This document shows positions 29,201 to 36,060 of a stretch of 64,000 bases of DNA, piece after piece. The stretch is taken from the NCBI GenBank assembly GCA_964612675.1, contig CAZTDD010000003.1:76287-140286 (forward strand), given 5' to 3'. The stretch comes from CAZTDD01 sp964612675 (GTDB lineage: Bacteria > Hinthialibacterota > Hinthialibacteria > Hinthialibacterales > JAKPRU01). The notes below the pieces were generated by a model. It searched no databases and was not told the origin of the DNA. It saw only the letters and a program-made list of their open reading frames with translations. The position numbers and the translations under genes were made by a program. Position 1 is the first letter of the stretch. The number at the start of each line of letters is the position of its first letter.

Positions 29201-31447
29201 CCATCGTGCGAGTACGGTTCTTCGATCCCGATAGGTCGTCCGGTCGACAACTTTGAAGTGCTCATTTTGGATGAGAACAAATGCCTTCTCCCTATCGGAG
29301 TTCCGGGAGAGATTTATGTTGGAGGTGCCGGGTTGGCGCGCGGGTATTTTGATCGGGAATCCCTTACCAGGGAGAGTTTTGTTGCCCACCCGTTCCGTGA
29401 GGGGGAACGTCTCTACCGAACGGGCGACATGGGGCAGTGGCTCTCCAACGGAGAGATCGAGTATCTGGGTAGAAACGATCACCAGGTCAAAATCCGCGGA
29501 CATCGAATCGAATGCGGCGAGATTGAATATCAGCTCTTGAAGCATCCCTCCGTTGAACAAGCCGTAGTGGCCGCGCGGCCTGGGAATAACGGAAATACGG
29601 AACTCAGTGGCTATTTTGTCGCACGTCAAAAGGTAGATTTATCCGATCTGAAGGGACGTTTGTCAGGGATCCTGCCGGATTACATGATTCCTTCGTATTG
29701 GATTCAGTTGGAGTCATTGCCGCTGCTTCCCAACGGAAAGGTCGACCGGAACGCACTTCCCGATCCAATCGATGGGACTGCCCAACGCCCAATAGACGCT
29801 CCCACGAACGACACGGAGGCGGACCTGCTTACTGTCTGGAAAGAGGTGCTTGGACGGCAAGACATCGGAATTCACGACCGGTTCTTCGAATTGGGAGGCG
29901 ATTCAATCAAAGCCATTCAAGTAGTGAGCCGTCTACGCAATTTGAATTACGGTCTGGAAGTGCAAGACCTTTTCCAAGCCCCGTCTGTGCATGGTTTAGC
30001 GCAACGGGCTGGAAGAGTTGAAGCAACAACCGAGCAAGAACAGGCCACCGGCGAAGTTCCGTTGACACCGATTCAGCGATGGTTTTTCGAAAACCATCAC
30101 GAAGATGTTCATCATTTCAATCAAGCCATCGTTCTCGAAGCGCAGGAACATCTCAACGAAGAAGCCCTTCGCGCTGCATTGTCTGCTGTCTACGAACATC
30201 ACGATACGCTACGGATACGATTCCAATTCCAGGATGACCGGATCGTTCAGGAGTACGAGTCGAATGCGAGCCCGATTCCACTGGATGTGGTGGACCTCAG
30301 AGAGGAGGTCAACGCTTCTGAGAGAATCCGTGCTCACGCGGACAGCCTGCAGTCGAGCCTCGATCTTACAGCCGGGCCGGTGATCAAAGCGGCTTTGTAC
30401 CGCTTGAGTAACAAAGATCGCTTGCTCTTGATTGCCCATCATTTAATCGTGGACGGTGTTTCATGGAGTATATTGGTCGAGGATTTGGCTCGTGCCTATC
30501 GCCACTCCATCGCTGAACGGGAAATCCGCTTGCCCGCGCGGACCGATTCTTATCAGCTGTGGGCGCGGAAACTGGAGGAATACGCCAAGAGCCCGGCACT
30601 TTTGCAGGAAAAGGATTTCTGGACGCGGGTGGAAACCACACAAGCAGAAGATATTCCGTTGGATTTCGAGGCGCCCGAGACAAACCGATGCGGGGATGCG
30701 CAGATTGTCCGCTTCGGCCTCGGCGAGAAAACAACGCGTCAACTCCTGACCGATGTTCACCGTGCATACAATACGGAAGTCGGCGACCTTCTAATTACTG
30801 CGCTCGCGGGGGCCCTGAAGGAGTGGCACGGCGGACAACGAAGCCGCATCATGATGGAGGGGCACGGACGCGAACCGCTGCCGGGGCGTGTCGATGTCAG
30901 CCGGACCGTAGGCTGGTTCACGAGCTTATATCCGGTGGTTCTCGACCTGAAAAACAAGGAAGACATTGGTTCCCAGGTCAAGGAAATTAAAGAAACCCTG
31001 AGATATGTTCCGAAGAAAGGAATTGGATACGGGGTTCTGAAATATCTTGTTCCTGAGGAACACAAACTCGGTTTTCCCACTGCTGCGGCGCCGCGATTGC
31101 TTTTCAATTATCACGGCAAAGTCAACTCGGAAAGTGGAGGAGGACTGTTTACTTCATCGGCCGACATGGAGGCCATCGGTAGGTTTCGCGGAGACGCGCT
31201 CGAGCGAACCGAATTGTTGGATTTGGAGGCGGTTATCCAGAATGATCGTTTGGAGATCTTGGCTCTGTTCAACCCGAAGGCTCACCGTCGCGAAACGATT
31301 GAATGGTTTGCAGATCGGTATCGGTCGACATTGGAGCGGATCGTCGAGCATTGCAAGTCAAAGCCCTCCACCGATATGACACCGAGTGATGTATCGAGGG
31401 TGAACCTCGATGTAGAAGAATTCGAAAGCATCTTTGAAGATGAATAG
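14234..31447 (+). CDS. Hybrid PKS-aminotransferase-NRPS with three peptide modules
   Basis: 5737 residues. Domains in order: docking helix 1-35; KS (about 36-455, VDTACSSS); malonyl-type AT (GHSVGE near 664, HAFH near 766); ACP (LGLDSLM near 1000); class-III PLP aminotransferase (about 1213-1626, lysine in YGKIVGGGLP near 1456); C1 (HHIAVDG near 1763); A1 (2075-2585); T1 (LGGDSI); E1 (HHLVVDAVSW near 2814); C2 (PHILIDGWS near 3289); A2; T2 (VGGNSL); C3 (HHIVFDGWS); A3; T3; E2 (HHLIVDGVSW near 5402). Read against GrsA, the A1 pocket is DFWNIGMVHK (threonine), A2 is DVRHLALLAK (not recognised) and A3 is DAWTVAAICK (phenylalanine type). The KS-AT-ACP-aminotransferase-C order matches MycA (mycosubtilin) and McyE (microcystin), which make beta-amino acyl units. 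Upstream spacing is 142 bases. Its stop overlaps the start of the next NRPS gene. Confidence 0.95.
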   Translation: MEQSSDQKYVEALRKASDKIKELLAENEALKHTEPIAIVGMACRFPGGCDTPEKFWDMLKEGRDTVSEIPSQRWDTGAFYDSDPNTPGKMYTRSGAFMDDVDCFDAGFFGITPKEAESIDPQQRILLETCWESLENAGLNIPKLRGSRTGVFIGLSNYDYIQSHIHSGDPNRITPHSGSGVMFSTTAGRVSYFFDFHGPCMTVDTACSSSLVSLHLAAISLQKGESDLALAGGVNLLLSPDSFVAMCKVNALSPDGRCRAFDNNARGYGRGEGCGLVVLKRLSDARRDGDNILAVIKGSAVNHDGRSNGLTAPNGPAQRDVISKALSVAGISADQVDYVEAHGTGTILGDPIEANALQLVYGQDRSDERKLLIGSVKTNIGHTEAAAGIAGVLKTVLSFQHGKIPPSLHFDTPNEHIAWNEMNIRVADSLLDWPNVGRPRVAGISSFGLSGTNAHVLIQETSLAAPDLFAELGEEEEVSYERPLHTLPLSALTEDALRDYGKKYRQYLRADKESTLADIAYSAGNRHHFRHRLALLGSSKEEICEGLDAYLEERSAPNVILRKHEDAIGKQGIVFLFTGQGSQYIGMGRQLYETQPVFREAMIRCDACLQPYLHQSLIKLIYGDEADEAALNQTAVTQPALFAFEYCLAALWRSWGIKPAAVIGHSVGEYAAGVVAGVFSMEDGLRLAAERADQMQALPAGGAMAAVFAPEETVKPILDEYDHRISIAAFNAPERITISGEEDAVASALKTLEQQGVQHKRLRVSHAFHSHLIAPILDSFGREVSTASLSQPNLPFYSTVTGTHIAPQEASSSKYWTEQILKPVKYQQAVTAAADDGYNVFLDIGPSNTLTSLARLCLSGKETLLLHSLRKDGDDWRNILDTLGHLYAHGIEIDWAGFDSPYHRRKVSVPTYPFQRGRYWLDLCPTRQTGGRSTTTEPEGVPMNEKLPDRSELDSVSPGNVSESNHRELVLNEVTGFISEISGFRASDIGPSSHVLELGLDSLMLSKLSQQIQARYGLTLKAARFFQDLGCVCDLTDYVVENATILEPLSTDTRHPTMDAAQSTSTPSLPAGPVSSQGGHTPDPSQSDTLLALMRQQLDQISQVATQNIQTITDFARQQLAHFEGHTALPQQRQPVADTTSRAKQRLPESTPRAAAQSERKPGRVNYRAVNLGSSGSMTEDQQKFVDDVVRRVVERTPRSKEMTAQSRPVLADWKHTLSFWSQLKEAKYPIVSSRSDGPRFWDVDDNEYIDVAMGMGVHFFGHRPPFILDALQKQMAEGVELGTQCDLTADVAKLLNELTGVERVAFSNTGSEAVMVALRLARAATGRNKIVIFKNSYHGIFDGVLAADVGGEIEPIGPGTPRNMVEDVVVLDYDSEESLKTISAQANDLAAVLVEPVQSRNPDLQPHAFLRKLRRLTADNGVALIFDEMITGFRIHPGGAQAWFGIDADIVAYGKIVGGGLPIGVIGGKAKFLDYIDGGVWEYGDTSGPGSDMIYYGGTFCRNPMTMAAAYAALLRLKEAGTSLQEELNRKTTEFCNSLNYWFERERVPMRVKHFASQWRIVPLGDNDLLHPIEMELLYLLMMLRGIYTWERRISFFSTAHTEEDIEQVLTGIKDSVNEIRAAGFSFESPEDTPVRFSPPSSIQRRLYALAQRPGGERPYHLPNSFWIDGPLDVDKLESCFAEIIKRHESLRTTFQVIDGDLVQHILDEPRFFIERYECGEDEVKAIENRFLRPFDLSKAPLLRIAAIRLERNKHVLLADAHHIAVDGLSSNVIAEELMALYEGRLLPPVEVQFRDGISILSEALTPQRRAELETFWREQLSGTLPILALPEDYPRPPEPSFNGDHVFRKIEPAMTRRLRSLAKETGTSLYMVILAAYFTLLHRLTGQDDVLVGAPSSGRDDVRLRDAVGMFVNTFVIRCHPEAQLSFVEFLRSVKDTCTRAYDHQDYPFKKAAELNQSRPKDRNAIFDTMLSYENADARSFDIKDLTFTTRDIHVRGAMFDFSLDIIEEKEALRLDFQFATDLFSRETVERWSQQFVRILDSVIESHERRLADIPLLGSTELEQLDAWNDTHAAYPADKTIVNLFEQQVESTPDNIAIVSDDTALTYRELNADANRIAHALQEKHSVRPGEFVGVLLDRSERTIVTLLGIVKAGAVYVPMDAEYPAERLEFMTQDSGCRLIVTTSAHADSLPPILKDKSVDIKTLRSENDSNPAASVEPDQPIYVIYTSGSTGKPKGCLVTHRNVVRLMKNERHNFDFNESDVWVVAHSFCFDFSVWEMYGALLYGGRVVVARKEDVQDTDVFLELIRTHRVTVLNQTPGAFYNLIDSELKQTVHALADHLRYVIFGGDRLEPAMLQRWADIYPLSDIALINMYGITETTVHVTYHRLSEEDIHAGTGKSPIGRPITETTVYVCDSFMQRQSIGVVGELYVGGSGVCKGYLNRLELTRERFVPSPFRENETLYRTGDLGRRLPDGSLEYLGRNDDQVQIRGYRIEPAEIANRLLQHPDIQKAVILPREANRGVYELIAYFTADKPLDSLVLRQYLSSHLPSYMLPSYFIQLDEFPLTPNGKVDKAALPSPDTVELDTGTEFAAPRNPVEETLVAVWKEVLGVERVGIHDSYFALGGDSIKAIQVASRLYRAGLKIEVGQILQGQTIAAITTSVRETKSADSRKADERTRTTAERSELTQIQRWFFEEHRTERHHYNNAALLTPKKRLETAPLRKALTAIQEHHEELRMRFQMEGDRIVQEINPSLIYAWFEVVDLCDEADEAAALDAHAGRIQGSLDLASGPLMKSVLYNLKDGQRILLVIHHLVVDAVSWRIIIEDLTTAYRQAVRNEPIALPVKSDSYTHWAEIQREYASRSDLLKEKPYWAAVESAPYKPIPRDFDYGKNVYGDCEYKHVYLTEEETQAVLTSTNHILRAEIDDVLVTALARAVKNWTGFGTIRLQQELHGREMISEDVDVSRTVGWFTTMPPSVIDLENTDDVFRQVSIVKDTLRRMPRKGIGYSILRYVTPSNLKEDVQFAPIPEVSINYLGQFDADLGNLFSAASEPTGREWGNDTERTNVFEFEGIVVDGRLRLTLLYNQRLHKPETALHVLNLFRECLLEILVHCADAETVVVAPTDFTYSELRLDEFQAVLNEVGMLADDIEDIMPLTPMQEGMLYHSLAEEGTNAYFSQWLFEISGDLDLNTFSESWTDVAKRHQVLRTAFVADCSERPVQVILKQRSVDFEYHDIRDQSEAEQKKRIDAFCAEDRSRKRDLAKDVLMQVTVFRLNNQTHTVVLSYPHILIDGWSQTVVVEDLLAIYEARVLDRTVDLTPVVSQREYIEWLEGRDWEESRNYWSRYLEGYENPVEVPRAVESGPDKSFSLERYEFCLDNEVTSRLSELTVKHGATLSTIVQAVWAILMGRYNGSDDVLIGVVHAGRPPEVEGIERLVGLFLRTIPVRIRMEDHQSFASLIHDIGNAALDSEPHQYLPLIDIQAQSHLRESLFDHVVVFENYPLADISEDGTASDTGFRVLNPRGIEQMHYHFGLEVNPGQQLSIAFAYNGNVHTKEQIHQFERHLQALIHRVVEDDDVRLGDLNIATEQESIRLEDSVPTTSVQKTVLDLFDIQAAAKPDKIAAEDAHGSISYGELGRRSEILAKALWERGIKRDVLVGLYLRNGIDFLIGMLAIQKAGGVFVPLDVDSPGKRLQAILNTTDPAFVITNSELETPLKTALGMFELNTIPEWVAVMESASSVRLENYRSGEQTKVATSEPVEMLSDRPRVEDAAYVMFTSGSTGEPKAILGGHEGLSHFIQWETREFGFDENVRTSNLALTTFDVSLRDIFVPLTVGGTVCIPDSETRADPSLLLNWLDRARVNAVHIVPSIFRLLLDEIEKVETRDDLLETLHHILLAGEPSFGKDIQRWRDSVGNRVQFVNLYGPSETSLAKLFHRIEHELPEANRCVPLGEPIDGTRTLILKNNRLAPTGAIGEICLQVPFRCKGYYRDPELTASRFTPNPLSDNPDDVIYRTGDLGRYLPDGTVEFVGRVDRQVKINGVRVELGEIDSAVLSIEGIDQSMVMLHKRPDGEDALICYYTEKQPVDQSGLRERLGDYLPAAMIPRYFVRLDAFPLNINGKIDRRSLPKPEEIVLDHAAYEAPANETEEKLAAIWKEILGIERVSVCSHFLDVGGNSLKAIRVIARINRAFDTKVTIRMFFENPTIRGLSKKLPTLEREAYSSIEPLPKRPDYALSHAQRRLWILDQLGVPSHVYNIPAALLLEGNIDVDALEWALLSVVERHESLRTTFRTVNDEPRQIVHEEAVFQLETVDLSKEQDPENAAGKLAREEAENPFDLTTGPLFRAKLLKLAPQRNVLLVSVHHIVFDGWSISVLTKEIVDFYRAYGAGEEHPIEPLNIQYKDYAAWQNALLSDKQIEPVRDYWHQKLSGDLPGLDIPSDRPRLPIQSFNGARLAVEFGRDTVEALRDFSRKQDGSLFMGLVSLVKVLLHRYTGQKDIIVGSPIAGRDHPDLENQVGFYVNSVVLRDQLTSCDSFVNVFQKVTQTAKEAYDHRIYPFDRLVDDLGLDRDMSRPPIFEVMVILQNLEQQEFELEGVKVTDFYDEPNIGKFSLTFEFMEDQNGGLTLHLEYNTDLFDRDRMERLGGHLQTLVSRVLENPTQAIGTVDLLSEKERTQILHDFNSTATDYPKDKTFADLFDEHVENSPGLPSVVCRETEWSYADLNRRAGRLALALREHHGVKRGDRIAVLVDRSEWLALAFIGVMKAGAVYLPIDPTYPRDRISFMLQDSQCSTVLTDRNNRNNPILEGRDVVDIQALDSMPLGEPISVATTASDLAYVIYTSGSTGQPKGVMIEQGGAANLAHWHRRTLEISEQDRVLQFAPSSFDASVWEMLMALAQGACLVIAGPEQIRDTARFAEYLQDKNVTVATLPPSYVAELHPDDLSPLRLLVTAGEPARVADAIALSRNLRYVNAYGPTETTICATYHEVDPSCEYGSSIPIGRPVDNFEVLILDENKCLLPIGVPGEIYVGGAGLARGYFDRESLTRESFVAHPFREGERLYRTGDMGQWLSNGEIEYLGRNDHQVKIRGHRIECGEIEYQLLKHPSVEQAVVAARPGNNGNTELSGYFVARQKVDLSDLKGRLSGILPDYMIPSYWIQLESLPLLPNGKVDRNALPDPIDGTAQRPIDAPTNDTEADLLTVWKEVLGRQDIGIHDRFFELGGDSIKAIQVVSRLRNLNYGLEVQDLFQAPSVHGLAQRAGRVEATTEQEQATGEVPLTPIQRWFFENHHEDVHHFNQAIVLEAQEHLNEEALRAALSAVYEHHDTLRIRFQFQDDRIVQEYESNASPIPLDVVDLREEVNASERIRAHADSLQSSLDLTAGPVIKAALYRLSNKDRLLLIAHHLIVDGVSWSILVEDLARAYRHSIAEREIRLPARTDSYQLWARKLEEYAKSPALLQEKDFWTRVETTQAEDIPLDFEAPETNRCGDAQIVRFGLGEKTTRQLLTDVHRAYNTEVGDLLITALAGALKEWHGGQRSRIMMEGHGREPLPGRVDVSRTVGWFTSLYPVVLDLKNKEDIGSQVKEIKETLRYVPKKGIGYGVLKYLVPEEHKLGFPTAAAPRLLFNYHGKVNSESGGGLFTSSADMEAIGRFRGDALERTELLDLEAVIQNDRLEILALFNPKAHRRETIEWFADRYRSTLERIVEHCKSKPSTDMTPSDVSRVNLDVEEFESIFEDE

Positions 31448-34400
31448 ACGCGGTATTTCGAAGCAGAATCTCAAAGCGATTTATCCCCTTTTGCCGTTAC
31501 AGGAGGGTATCCTTTATCATTCTCTGTACGAACCGCGTTCCCGGGCCTACTTCCAGCAGGCGTGTTTTCGACTTGCGGGCGATCTGGACTTCGAGTTATG
31601 CGAACAAGCCCTGAATAGTCTGGTACGAAGGCATGATGTCCTTCGCTCGGTTTTTGTCCACGAAAACACATCCCAGCCTCTCCACGTGATACTCAAGGAA
31701 AGACCGGTCGAGTTTCATAGCCAGGACCTTCGGACCCTGTCTTCGGAGGATCGGGATGCGCTGCTGAAGGCCTTCATGGAAAATGACCGCAATCGCGGTT
31801 TTGACTTATCCAGCGACGTCCTTTTCCGCGTGAATGTTTTTCGTCTGGCCGATTCTCTCTATGAAATGATTTGGAGCCATCCGCATATCATTATTGACGG
31901 ATGGTCCGGAGCCATTCTGCAGACGGAATTCTGCTCGATATATCAGGCGTTGCGAACCGGACGCGCACCGGAGCTCCACGAACCTCCGCCTTATAATCAA
32001 TATGTCGATTGGCTCGAGGTGCGAGATACGCAAGCGGCACGCGATCACTGGAAAAGAGTGCTCGCAGGCTATAATACTCCGGTCTCCATACCTGCCGACA
32101 GACACGCACACCTGGACGCCGACTTGAACGCCGACTATGCCTTAGAAGAACACGCGTTCTGTTTGGATGCCGACATTACAAAAGCAATGTCCAAACTGGC
32201 CGTATCGCAAGGCTCTACCTTGAACAATTTTCTACAGTGTGTTTGGGCGATTCTCCTCGCCCGATACAACGATGAAGATGACGTTCTGTTCGGCACAGTT
32301 GTCTCGGGTCGACCTCCCGAGGTTGAGGGGATCGAGAACATGGTCGGCCTTTTTATCAACACCGTCCCTGTTCGCGTTCAGATGGGCGATTTTCAGACTT
32401 TCTGTGAGTTACTGAGCACTGTGCAGCAGAATGCAGTAGACCGTGAGGCCCATCAGCACCTCTCTCTGACCGAAATTCAGTCGGTTTCTGAATTGAAACA
32501 GGATCTGCTGAACCATCTGTTTGTTTTCGAAAACTATCCCGTTGACCGGCAGATCATGGAAGAATCCGGGAAAGAATCTCTGGGATTTGAAGTGTTATCC
32601 GCCGAGATGTTCGAACAGGCACACTACGATTTCGGTCTTCTCATATACCCGGGCGAAGAAACCACGATTCGGTTCACATACAACGCGAACCGGTATTCCG
32701 GCGACCGGGTTAGACGAATTGAAGACCATTTCCGAAAAGCCGTTGAGAGCATATTGTCTAATCCTTTTACTCTATTGCATGATATCGAAATCCTCCCGCC
32801 GAGTGAGGAGGATCAAATCCTGCAAGGATTTGCAGGCACATCAGTTTCGTTCCCGGAAGAGAAAACTCTGGCGGATCTCTGGGAAGAACAGGTCGAGAAA
32901 ACTCCTCACAATACGGCTCTTCTGTTCGAAAATCGTCGTTGGACCTATGCGGAGTTGAACGTAGCTGCGAACGGCATAGCGGACTTTCTGCGAAGAGAAT
33001 ATTCACTTGCTCCCGATGATCGCATCGGAGTGTTAATGGATCGGACCGAATGGCAGATTCCCGCACTGTTGGGAATCTTGAAAGCGGGCGGAGCCTATGT
33101 GCCGATTGAACCATCGTTTCCCGACGAGCGGATTGGATTCATCGTGGAAGATAGCGGCTGCCGGGTCGTACTCGCGGACTCAATAAACGTGAACCACTCG
33201 GTTGTTCCCACGGCTGTACCCGTAGTTGACGCCGCCTCAATCCTTCCGAAGGTTGAATTCTCGCCCGACCAACGCTGCTCCAGTCGCGACCTTGCCTATG
33301 TTATTTACACCTCGGGTTCGACCGGCAGGCCCAAAGGAGTCCTGATCGAACATCGTGGTTTTGTGAATATGATCCTCGAACAAATCCGAGGATTCGGAAT
33401 TACTGCGGATGATCGTGTGCTTCAGTTCGCGTCTTGTTCCTTTGACGCGTCCCTGTCGGAAATCTTCATGGCCCTCTTGTCCGGTGCGGCTCTCGTTCAG
33501 ATCTCCAGGGATATCATTCAGGATATCGGCCGGCTTCAAGATTATCTGACCGAACACTCCGTTTCTGTTGCGACTTTTCCCCCCTCGTATTTACGTGCGG
33601 CGGAGTATCCCGATTTACCGAGCCTTCGCGTTCTCATCACCGCCGGAGAGTCCGCGACGTACGAGGACGCCCGTCGTTATGTGGACGGTTTACGCTATTT
33701 CAACGCCTACGGTCCCACTGAGACTTCCGTATGCGCGACTTATCAGCGAATTACCTCCGAGTACGCGGATTGCGAACGTCTCCCCATCGGCCGAGCATTG
33801 GTCAATACGAAGATACGTATTTTGGACAGCCGTCTTCGGCCGGTACCTGTGGGCATCTGTGGCGAAATTGCAGTTGCCGGCCCCGGACTCGCGCGAGGGT
33901 ATCTGAACCGCCCCGAGACCGAAGAAGTGAGTTTCGCCCAAAGTCCGAACACCCATGATGATCGGATTTACAGAACAGGGGATCTCGGGAGATGGCGGCC
34001 GGACGGAACCATCGAGTTTCTGGGTCGGAATGACGATCAGATCAAGTTGCGTGGCTTCCGAATCGAGTTGGGCGAAATCGAGGAGGTTCTACTGAAACAT
34101 CCGGCTATCGCAGAGGCGGTCGTAATCTGTCGCGACGATGTGGGGGATGAGAAGAGACTCGTGGCCTACGTGGCATCCAAAGACCCAATTCCGGTTTCGT
34201 CATTGAATGAATGGTTAGTTTCCAGACTTCCTGCTTACATGATTCCCGCACATTTTGTGTGGATGGAATCGCTGCCGCTTACTCCCAGCCTGAAAATCGA
34301 CAAAAAATCGCTTCCTCGACCGGAGACTGCTTCAACACAGGAAGGCCCCGATCCGCGAACTCCGCTGGAATCGACAATCGCACATGTGTGGAGAGAGGTA

Positions 34401-35921
34401 CTTGGGATAGACCGAGTCGGTATCCATGATTCCTTTTTCGATCTAGGAGGCGATTCCCTCAAGGCGATTCGCGTGTCAAGCCGTCTGCAAAAGGCCGGAT
34501 ATAGAGTATCGCTCCGCGATCTGATCGATCGCCCAACCATCGCAGAAATTGCGGGAAGTACGGCCGAACCTGTTTCGGAACCATCGGCAGGAACGGTAAC
34601 GGGCACAGTTGAACTGACGCCCATCCAGAGATGGTTCTTTGATGAACATTCCAGCGATCTCCATCATTTCAATCACAGTGTGTTGCTCCGTGCGAAAGAG
34701 CCGATCGATAAAGATGCAGTCCTGAAGGCTCTAGAGGCTGTTTGCGGGCACCACGACATTCTTCGGGCTCGATATCCCTCATCGAACGGTACTGTCGTTC
34801 AGGAATTGGCCCCACCAACGGAGTCGCCTTTTCTCTACGAAATCGATCTGCGAGGGAGGCTTGGCGGCGTGAGCTCGTTGGCCCGCCATCTGGACGAATT
34901 GCACCGGAGTTTCGATATTAAATCGGGGCCGTTATTCAAGTCGGCCTTGTATCGGTTGAATGACAGCGACCGTCTGCTCCTCCTACTTCACCATCTGGTG
35001 ATTGACGCGGTCTCATGGGAGTTTCTTTTGGAAGACATCGCACGTGCCTATGGACAGGCCGTTCGAGGAGAGCCGATCAACCTTGGGGAGAAGGGGGACT
35101 CCTACCAAACGTGGGCCGCAAGTTTACGGGAGTACTCAACAAGCGAGACGTTGTTGAGCGAGAAAGTCTATTGGTCTCAGGTTGAATCCGCCCCCGCGAC
35201 TCCTCCGCCTCTCGATTCACCGCTCGTGGAACATACCTATGGTGAAACTCAATCTCTTGCCATCACAATTCCAATGAACGGCAAATCGTCCGGCGATGCC
35301 GGCGAGTCTCTAGACATGAAAAGCATTCTCTTAACGTCATTGGCAAGATCTCTGCAATCCTGGCACGGCGGCGATCGATCGCGAATCCTGATGACAGGGC
35401 ACGGACGTGAGACCGTGAATGAACAGCTGGATGTGAGCCGGACCATCGGCTGGTTTACCAGCAACTATCCTGTCTTGCTCGATCTGCAGGGAACCCGGGA
35501 TGTCGTTTCTCAACTCGACTCTATCAAGGCCGCATTCCTGGAAACCCCCAAAAACGGGATAGGCTACGGGATTCTGAAATACCTCACACCGCCGGATCTC
35601 AAAGACGATTCACACGGGGCGGCCGTCCCTGAGGTCAGTTTCAATTACTTGGGGCAATACGAAAGCGAGTCGCACGATGGTCCCTTTGTTTTTTCTGAGC
35701 GGATGGCTCACTCGTCCATTGGTGAACGCTTTAAACGTCATCAGGCGCTCGAACTGGATGCGATGTTGACTGAACAGGTGCTGACACTGCATGCGAGGTA
35801 CTCTCCTCGATTCCATCGTCGGGCGGTCATCGAAGAGTTCCTGGAGAGTTTTCGCCGAGAAATGAGCACTGTTCTGGACCACGTACGAAACAAGAATAGA
35901 AGTGCAGGCATCCTGCCTTAG
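31440..35921 (+). CDS. NRPS termination module C-A-T-E, no thioesterase
   Basis: 1493 residues from ATG 31440, which overlaps the stop of the preceding gene (an in-frame TTG at 31434 would add two residues), so translation is probably coupled. The condensation domain begins with LLPLQEGILYHSL, typical of DCL domains that accept a D-residue, and has PHIIIDGWS near residue 148. The adenylation domain (about 468-960) has pocket residues read as DASTIAAVCK, an aromatic, Tyr/Phe-like code. The carrier has LGGDSL near 1004. An epimerization domain (about 1057-1488) shows HHLVIDAVSW, GHGRE and NYLGQY. The protein stops about 15 residues after the E domain: there is no thioesterase, reductase or terminal condensation domain. 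The last residue is therefore predicted to be D-configured on the carrier and release must be done by something else. Confidence 0.94.
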   Translation: MNRRGISKQNLKAIYPLLPLQEGILYHSLYEPRSRAYFQQACFRLAGDLDFELCEQALNSLVRRHDVLRSVFVHENTSQPLHVILKERPVEFHSQDLRTLSSEDRDALLKAFMENDRNRGFDLSSDVLFRVNVFRLADSLYEMIWSHPHIIIDGWSGAILQTEFCSIYQALRTGRAPELHEPPPYNQYVDWLEVRDTQAARDHWKRVLAGYNTPVSIPADRHAHLDADLNADYALEEHAFCLDADITKAMSKLAVSQGSTLNNFLQCVWAILLARYNDEDDVLFGTVVSGRPPEVEGIENMVGLFINTVPVRVQMGDFQTFCELLSTVQQNAVDREAHQHLSLTEIQSVSELKQDLLNHLFVFENYPVDRQIMEESGKESLGFEVLSAEMFEQAHYDFGLLIYPGEETTIRFTYNANRYSGDRVRRIEDHFRKAVESILSNPFTLLHDIEILPPSEEDQILQGFAGTSVSFPEEKTLADLWEEQVEKTPHNTALLFENRRWTYAELNVAANGIADFLRREYSLAPDDRIGVLMDRTEWQIPALLGILKAGGAYVPIEPSFPDERIGFIVEDSGCRVVLADSINVNHSVVPTAVPVVDAASILPKVEFSPDQRCSSRDLAYVIYTSGSTGRPKGVLIEHRGFVNMILEQIRGFGITADDRVLQFASCSFDASLSEIFMALLSGAALVQISRDIIQDIGRLQDYLTEHSVSVATFPPSYLRAAEYPDLPSLRVLITAGESATYEDARRYVDGLRYFNAYGPTETSVCATYQRITSEYADCERLPIGRALVNTKIRILDSRLRPVPVGICGEIAVAGPGLARGYLNRPETEEVSFAQSPNTHDDRIYRTGDLGRWRPDGTIEFLGRNDDQIKLRGFRIELGEIEEVLLKHPAIAEAVVICRDDVGDEKRLVAYVASKDPIPVSSLNEWLVSRLPAYMIPAHFVWMESLPLTPSLKIDKKSLPRPETASTQEGPDPRTPLESTIAHVWREVLGIDRVGIHDSFFDLGGDSLKAIRVSSRLQKAGYRVSLRDLIDRPTIAEIAGSTAEPVSEPSAGTVTGTVELTPIQRWFFDEHSSDLHHFNHSVLLRAKEPIDKDAVLKALEAVCGHHDILRARYPSSNGTVVQELAPPTESPFLYEIDLRGRLGGVSSLARHLDELHRSFDIKSGPLFKSALYRLNDSDRLLLLLHHLVIDAVSWEFLLEDIARAYGQAVRGEPINLGEKGDSYQTWAASLREYSTSETLLSEKVYWSQVESAPATPPPLDSPLVEHTYGETQSLAITIPMNGKSSGDAGESLDMKSILLTSLARSLQSWHGGDRSRILMTGHGRETVNEQLDVSRTIGWFTSNYPVLLDLQGTRDVVSQLDSIKAAFLETPKNGIGYGILKYLTPPDLKDDSHGAAVPEVSFNYLGQYESESHDGPFVFSERMAHSSIGERFKRHQALELDAMLTEQVLTLHARYSPRFHRRAVIEEFLESFRREMSTVLDHVRNKNRSAGILP

Positions 35922-36060
35922 GAGCATATCCACCGTAAGAAGGAGGTGATTCCAGGAAATTCCATCAACATGCGGTAATTTGATTTGAAAGGAAGTAACA
36001 GGGTCGGAAAAGCCGATTCGAGTAATGAAAACGTCTCTTCTATCGACAAAGGAGTGCAGA

